64,000 bases of DNA from Microbacterium sp. SS28 (GTDB lineage Bacteria; Actinomycetota; Actinomycetes; Actinomycetales; Microbacteriaceae), in contig NZ_JAKWJP010000002.1 of the NCBI RefSeq assembly GCF_022761035.1, positions 744,001 to 808,000 of the forward strand, in the 5' to 3' direction. Below, one piece after another: positions 61,322 through 64,000 of this stretch. The notes below the pieces were generated by a model. It searched no databases. It was not told where the DNA came from and worked only from the letters and a program-made list of their open reading frames with translations. The position numbers were made by a program, and so were the translations under genes. Positions within the stretch are counted from its first letter, which is position 1. Each line of letters starts with the position of its first letter.

Positions 61322-62131
61322 GTGCACGTACTCTCGGTCAGCTCGCTCAAGGGTGGCGTCGGAAAGACGACGGTGACCCTCGGGCTCGCGTCTGCGGCCT
61401 TCGCGCGGGGTGTCCGCACGCTCGTCGTCGACCTCGACCCCCAGTCGGACGTGTCCACGGGCATGGACATCCAGGTCGCCGGGCGGCTCAACGTCGCCGA
61501 TGTCCTGGCCAATCCGAAGGAGAAGGTCGTCCGTCAGGCGATCACCTCGAGCGGCTGGGCCAAGGTGCACCCCGGCACGATCGACGTCCTGATCGGCAGC
61601 CCCTCTGCCATCAACTTCGACGGTCCGCACCCCAGTGTCCGCGACGTGTGGAAGCTCGAGGAGGCGCTCGCGACGATCGAGGCCGACTACGACCTCGTGC
61701 TCATCGACTGCGCCCCGTCGCTCAACGCGCTCACGCGGACGGCGTGGGCCGCGAGCGACCGCGTCATCGTCGTGACCGAGCCCGGACTCTTCTCCGTCGC
61801 AGCCGCCGACCGCGCGCTGCGCGCGATCGAGGAGATCCGCCGCGGCCTCTCCCCCCGCCTTCAGCCGCTCGGCATCGTCGTCAACCGCGTGCGTCCCCAG
61901 TCGATCGAGCACCAGTTCCGCATCAAGGAGCTGCGCGACATGTTCGGCCCGCTCGTCCTGTCGCCCCAGCTGCCCGAGCGCACGTCGCTGCAGCAGGCGC
62001 AGGGCGCCGCGAAGCCGTTGCACATCTGGCCAGGCGACTCCGCTCAGGAGCTCGCGGCCGACTTCGACGCGCTGCTCGACCGCGTCATGCGGACGGGGCG
62101 CATCCCCGTCGCAGGCGAAGCCCGCGCGTAA
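61322..62131 (+). CDS. ParA-family ATPase
   Basis: A 269-residue ATPase with deviant Walker A KGGVGKTT at residues 10-17, the A' motif VVDLDPQSDVSTG, and Walker B LVLIDCAPSLNAL. It lacks the N-terminal helix-turn-helix of plasmid P1-type ParA. There is no parB beside it, so it is not necessarily the chromosome-partition ATPase; actinobacteria carry several orphan ParA proteins, one of them linked with scpAB. In this family the GTG start and the sequence HVLSVSSLKGG are usual. Confidence 0.9.
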   Translation: MHVLSVSSLKGGVGKTTVTLGLASAAFARGVRTLVVDLDPQSDVSTGMDIQVAGRLNVADVLANPKEKVVRQAITSSGWAKVHPGTIDVLIGSPSAINFDGPHPSVRDVWKLEEALATIEADYDLVLIDCAPSLNALTRTAWAASDRVIVVTEPGLFSVAAADRALRAIEEIRRGLSPRLQPLGIVVNRVRPQSIEHQFRIKELRDMFGPLVLSPQLPERTSLQQAQGAAKPLHIWPGDSAQELAADFDALLDRVMRTGRIPVAGEARA

Positions 62132-62218
62132 CGAAGCCCAGCGCCTGGCCCGTCCAGGCGCGCCACGGCGCGTGCCCTCACGCCATGCGCTGCGTGCGGC
62201 AGGCCTGTGAGCCGGCGC

Positions 62219-62764
62219 TTACGCCGTGCGTGCTGCGCGGCGCGCCGCGAGCTCGTCGACGGTGTCGGGCGACTGCGGATCGAACTCGACGAGCGTCGAC
62301 TCGACTTCGCGCAGGACGCTGCCGACCGCGATGCCGAACACGCCCTGGCCGCGGCTGATGAGGTCGATGACCTCGTCGTTCGAGGTGCAGAGATAGACGG
62401 ATGCCCCGTCGCTCATGAGTGTCGTGCCCGCGAGGTCGCGGATGCCGGCGGCCCGCAGCTGATCGACGGCCGTGCGGATCTGCTGGAGCGAGATGCCGGT
62501 GTCGAGCAGCCGCTTGACGAGCTTCAGGACGAGGATGTCGCGGAAGCCGTAGAGGCGCTGAGAGCCCGATCCGCTCGCACCGCGGACGGTGGGCTGGATG
62601 AGCTCGGTGCGGGCCCAGTAGTCGAGCTGGCGGTACGTGATCCCGGCCGCGCGGGCGGCGACGGCACCGCGGTAGCCGACCTCGTCGTCCATCGCGGGGA
62701 GCCCGTCGGTGAAGAGCAGGTCTGCCAGGTACGTGGGTTCGTCTGACTCGTCATGAGCAGTCAT
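62219..62764 (-). CDS. MerR-family transcriptional regulator (Rv1830-like)
   Basis: 181 residues. The N-terminal winged helix has the MerR pattern: GYRGAVAARAAGITYRQLDYWARTELIQPT, then SGSQRLYGFRDILVLKLVKRLLDTGISLQQI with the long helix. The C-terminal region (SDGASVYLCTSNDEVIDLISRGQGVFGIAVG) is shared with actinobacterial Rv1830 proteins and holds no metal-binding Cys pair. It follows ftsR after 111 bp. In M. tuberculosis the order is garA-Rv1828-Rv1829-Rv1830; the Rv1829 nuclease gene is absent here. Confidence 0.91.
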   Translation of the reverse strand: MTAHDESDEPTYLADLLFTDGLPAMDDEVGYRGAVAARAAGITYRQLDYWARTELIQPTVRGASGSGSQRLYGFRDILVLKLVKRLLDTGISLQQIRTAVDQLRAAGIRDLAGTTLMSDGASVYLCTSNDEVIDLISRGQGVFGIAVGSVLREVESTLVEFDPQSPDTVDELAARRAARTA

Positions 62765-62875
62765 GCGATGCCTCCTCCCCCAGACCCGATGCTTCCACGC
62801 TAGAACAGCCCGTCGACCCGGGCAACGACATCCGCTCGAAGCGGTCCGGCGTGTCGCGCCGAGTGCCTGATCCGA

Positions 62876-63568
62876 TCAGGTCGATCGCCGTTCCAGGGCG
62901 TCCCTGACGAAGATGCCCCGCAGCTCTTCGAGCCGCTTCGCGAGTTCGGGTGCGAGCTCGTTCGCGCGGGCGCGGGACGCGGCATCCGTCCGGCGAAGAA
63001 GCGGCGCGAGCGCCGACTCGACGAGGGTGACGTCGCGCTCGGCGCTCTGCCGGAGCGTCCGCACGTGGCGGGGCTCGATGCCGTGCCGGTCGAGGGCGAC
63101 GAGCGCCCGCAGGATCGCGACGTGCTGGTCGGTGTAGGCGTCCGCGCCCGCGAGGACCCCCGTGCTGACGGCGTCGTTGAGCAGCTGCGGCGCGGCTCCC
63201 GTCGCGGCCAGCAGCTCCTCGCGGCGATAGCGGCGCGGTGCGGGGACGATCGACGGCGGCGGAGCCGAGGCCGGCGTCGCGGGGTCGCGCCCCGCGTCCA
63301 CGTCGGCGAGGTACTCGCGGATGACGACGAGCGGCAGGTAGTGGTCGCGCTGCAGCGTCAGGGCGAGGCGCAGGCGTTCGAGGTCGGCAGGCGAGAACTT
63401 GCGATAGCCCGACTCCGTGCGCACGGGCGTGACGATCCCCTGGACCTCGAGGAACCTCAGCTTGCTCGACGTGAGCGTCGGGAACTCGGGTGCGAGGCGT
63501 GCGAGCACCTGTCCAATGCTCAAGAGCCCCGCGGACGACGAACGTTCGCGGGCGGCAGCCGTCGACAT
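62876..63568 (-). CDS. ftsR: MerR-like regulator FtsR (Rv1828-like)
   Basis: 230 residues. The N-terminal MerR domain (LSIGQVLARLAPEFPTLTSSKLRFLEVQGIVTPVRTESGYR, in part SKLRFLEVQGIV) is atypical in starting with IGQVL. The rest has paired helices (RRYRREELLAATGA, HVAILRALVALDRHGIEPRHV). FtsR activates ftsZ in Corynebacterium. The ATG overlaps the garA stop by one base, TGATG, as in related genomes. An FtsR site might be sought at the ftsZ upstream region. Confidence 0.9.
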   Translation of the reverse strand: MSTAAARERSSSAGLLSIGQVLARLAPEFPTLTSSKLRFLEVQGIVTPVRTESGYRKFSPADLERLRLALTLQRDHYLPLVVIREYLADVDAGRDPATPASAPPPSIVPAPRRYRREELLAATGAAPQLLNDAVSTGVLAGADAYTDQHVAILRALVALDRHGIEPRHVRTLRQSAERDVTLVESALAPLLRRTDAASRARANELAPELAKRLEELRGIFVRDALERRST

Positions 63569-64000
63569 CAGCGGTCCGCGGCCTGCGTCAGGTCGGAGGG
63601 CGAGACGAAGAAGTTGAGGCGGAACTTGCCGATGCGCACTTCCGAGCCGTTGACGAGGGGTGAGCGGTCGACCCGCTCCCCGTTGACGTACGTGCCGTTG
63701 AGCGAGCGCTGGTCGACGATCTCGAAGGAGGACTCGTGCCGCGTGATCTCGGAGTGACGGCGCGAGACGGTGACGTCGTCGAAGAAGATGTCGGCTTCGG
63801 GATGCCGCCCCACGGTGGTCACGTCGGTGTCGAGCAGGTACCGTGCCCCCGCCGTGGGACCCGAGCGGACGATGAGGATCGCGGATCGCGACGGCAGTGC
63901 GTCGATCGCCTCGAGCTCGGCAGCGGAGAGGTCGGCGCCGAAGGGCACGAAGGACAGATCGGAGTCATGCCCGAACGTCTGCGTCGTGTCGGCGGGTCGG
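63568..64000 (-). CDS. garA: FHA-domain signalling protein GarA/OdhI type (5' end cut by window edge)
   Basis: The FHA domain occupies the C-terminal part: AILIVRSGPTAGARYLL, TTVGRHPEADIFFDDVTVSRRHSEI (phosphothreonine-binding Arg and Ser), RSLNGTYVNGE. An in-frame GTG at 63948 could start a short form, but the frame continues upstream to the window edge with DTTQTFGHDSDLSFVPFG, which corresponds to the phosphorylated tail of GarA/OdhI (ETTSVF in those proteins). So the gene is truncated at its 5' end. GarA, phosphorylated by PknG or PknB, controls 2-oxoglutarate dehydrogenase; the matching TT motif suggests the same switch here. Confidence 0.88.
   Translation of the reverse strand, partial: RPADTTQTFGHDSDLSFVPFGADLSAAELEAIDALPSRSAILIVRSGPTAGARYLLDTDVTTVGRHPEADIFFDDVTVSRRHSEITRHESSFEIVDQRSLNGTYVNGERVDRSPLVNGSEVRIGKFRLNFFVSPSDLTQAADR

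Noticed and set aside
62141..62161. Hairpin GCGCCTGG/CCAGGCGC after parA as a terminator
   Set aside because: An 8-bp stem without U-tract is common by chance in this GC-rich sequence; too weak to list.
1..64000. Prophage, insertion sequence, integrative element, toxin-antitoxin or defence island
   Set aside because: No transposase, integrase, phage structural, restriction-modification or TA motif was found in any supported frame; composition is uniform and gene order matches actinobacterial core blocks.
1..64000. tRNA, rRNA, riboswitch or attenuator elements
   Set aside because: I saw no cloverleaf with a CCA-end context and no riboswitch core; no T-box or leader peptide was visible before aroG or trpD, which appear leaderless.

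Overview
The window is a high-GC (roughly 70% by eye) stretch of an actinobacterial chromosome, most likely from the family Microbacteriaceae and probably Microbacterium-like. Three things support this: a bcc/aa3 respiratory locus (ctaE-qcrCAB, ctaCDF), a dcw cluster with sepF, divIVA, a PASTA kinase and no ftsA, and gene order that follows Mycobacterium tuberculosis core blocks (trpD-ctaE-qcrCAB...ctaC-erpA; lspA-rluD-dnaE; wag31-yggT-sepF-yggS-ftsZ...mraZ-idsA-Rv2175c-pknL-aroG-plsC-fadD15; garA-ftsR-merR). The family-level placement is inference; no rRNA or tRNA gene lies in the window. Coding density is very high: no gene-free stretch reaches 300 bp, and the longest gaps (about 160-180 bp at 2704-2891, 7899-8057, 29144-29303, 31948-32120, 47028-47189 and 53638-53806) hold promoters or repeats.

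Layout. 1-2703: PHP-domain protein (cut by the left edge), small membrane protein, trpD. 2892-12523: respiratory locus, with ctaE-qcrC-qcrA-qcrB forward and ctaC-ctaD-ctaF reverse, separated by a rhodanese gene with a triplicated 3' end and a PP2C phosphatase; erpA follows. 12618-24033: M20 peptidase, DUF3043 protein, pyrD, nrdR, hisD, a four-helix membrane protein, dnaE and an acyl-CoA ligase. 24106-26823: VKOR, NUDIX hydrolase, a frameshifted polysaccharide deacetylase and a GNAT acetyltransferase. 26857-44955: a long leftward division and wall run, in transcription order mraZ-rsmH-ftsL-ftsI-murF-mraY-murD-ftsW-murG-murC-ftsQ-ftsZ-yggS-sepF-yggT-divIVA-lspA-rluD; many members overlap by 1-50 bp, and murE is not in its usual place. 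45139-55636: DUF3040 protein, polyprenyl synthase, Rv2175c-like regulator, LysM wall hydrolase, PknL-like PASTA kinase, aroG, plsC, ROK glucokinase and a FadD15-like ligase. 55685-64000: def, MinD-like ATPase, pyruvate carboxylase, parA, two MerR regulators and a GarA-type FHA protein cut by the right edge.

Functionally the window is core housekeeping: aerobic respiration, cell-wall synthesis and division with Ser/Thr-kinase signalling (PknL-like kinase, Rv2175c-like and GarA-like predicted substrates, PP2C phosphatase), and central anabolism. I found no prophage, IS element, CRISPR array, defence island or biosynthetic cluster, and I do not claim a new system. The signals worth a second look are at DNA level: a recurrent extended -10 motif placed 6-9 nt before start codons (leaderless genes), a strongly over-represented octamer (GGATGCCG/CGGCATCC), an 86-bp tandem triplication at a gene's 3' end, a homopolymer frameshift, a tandem TCACA array in a divergent promoter region, and missing members of conserved clusters.
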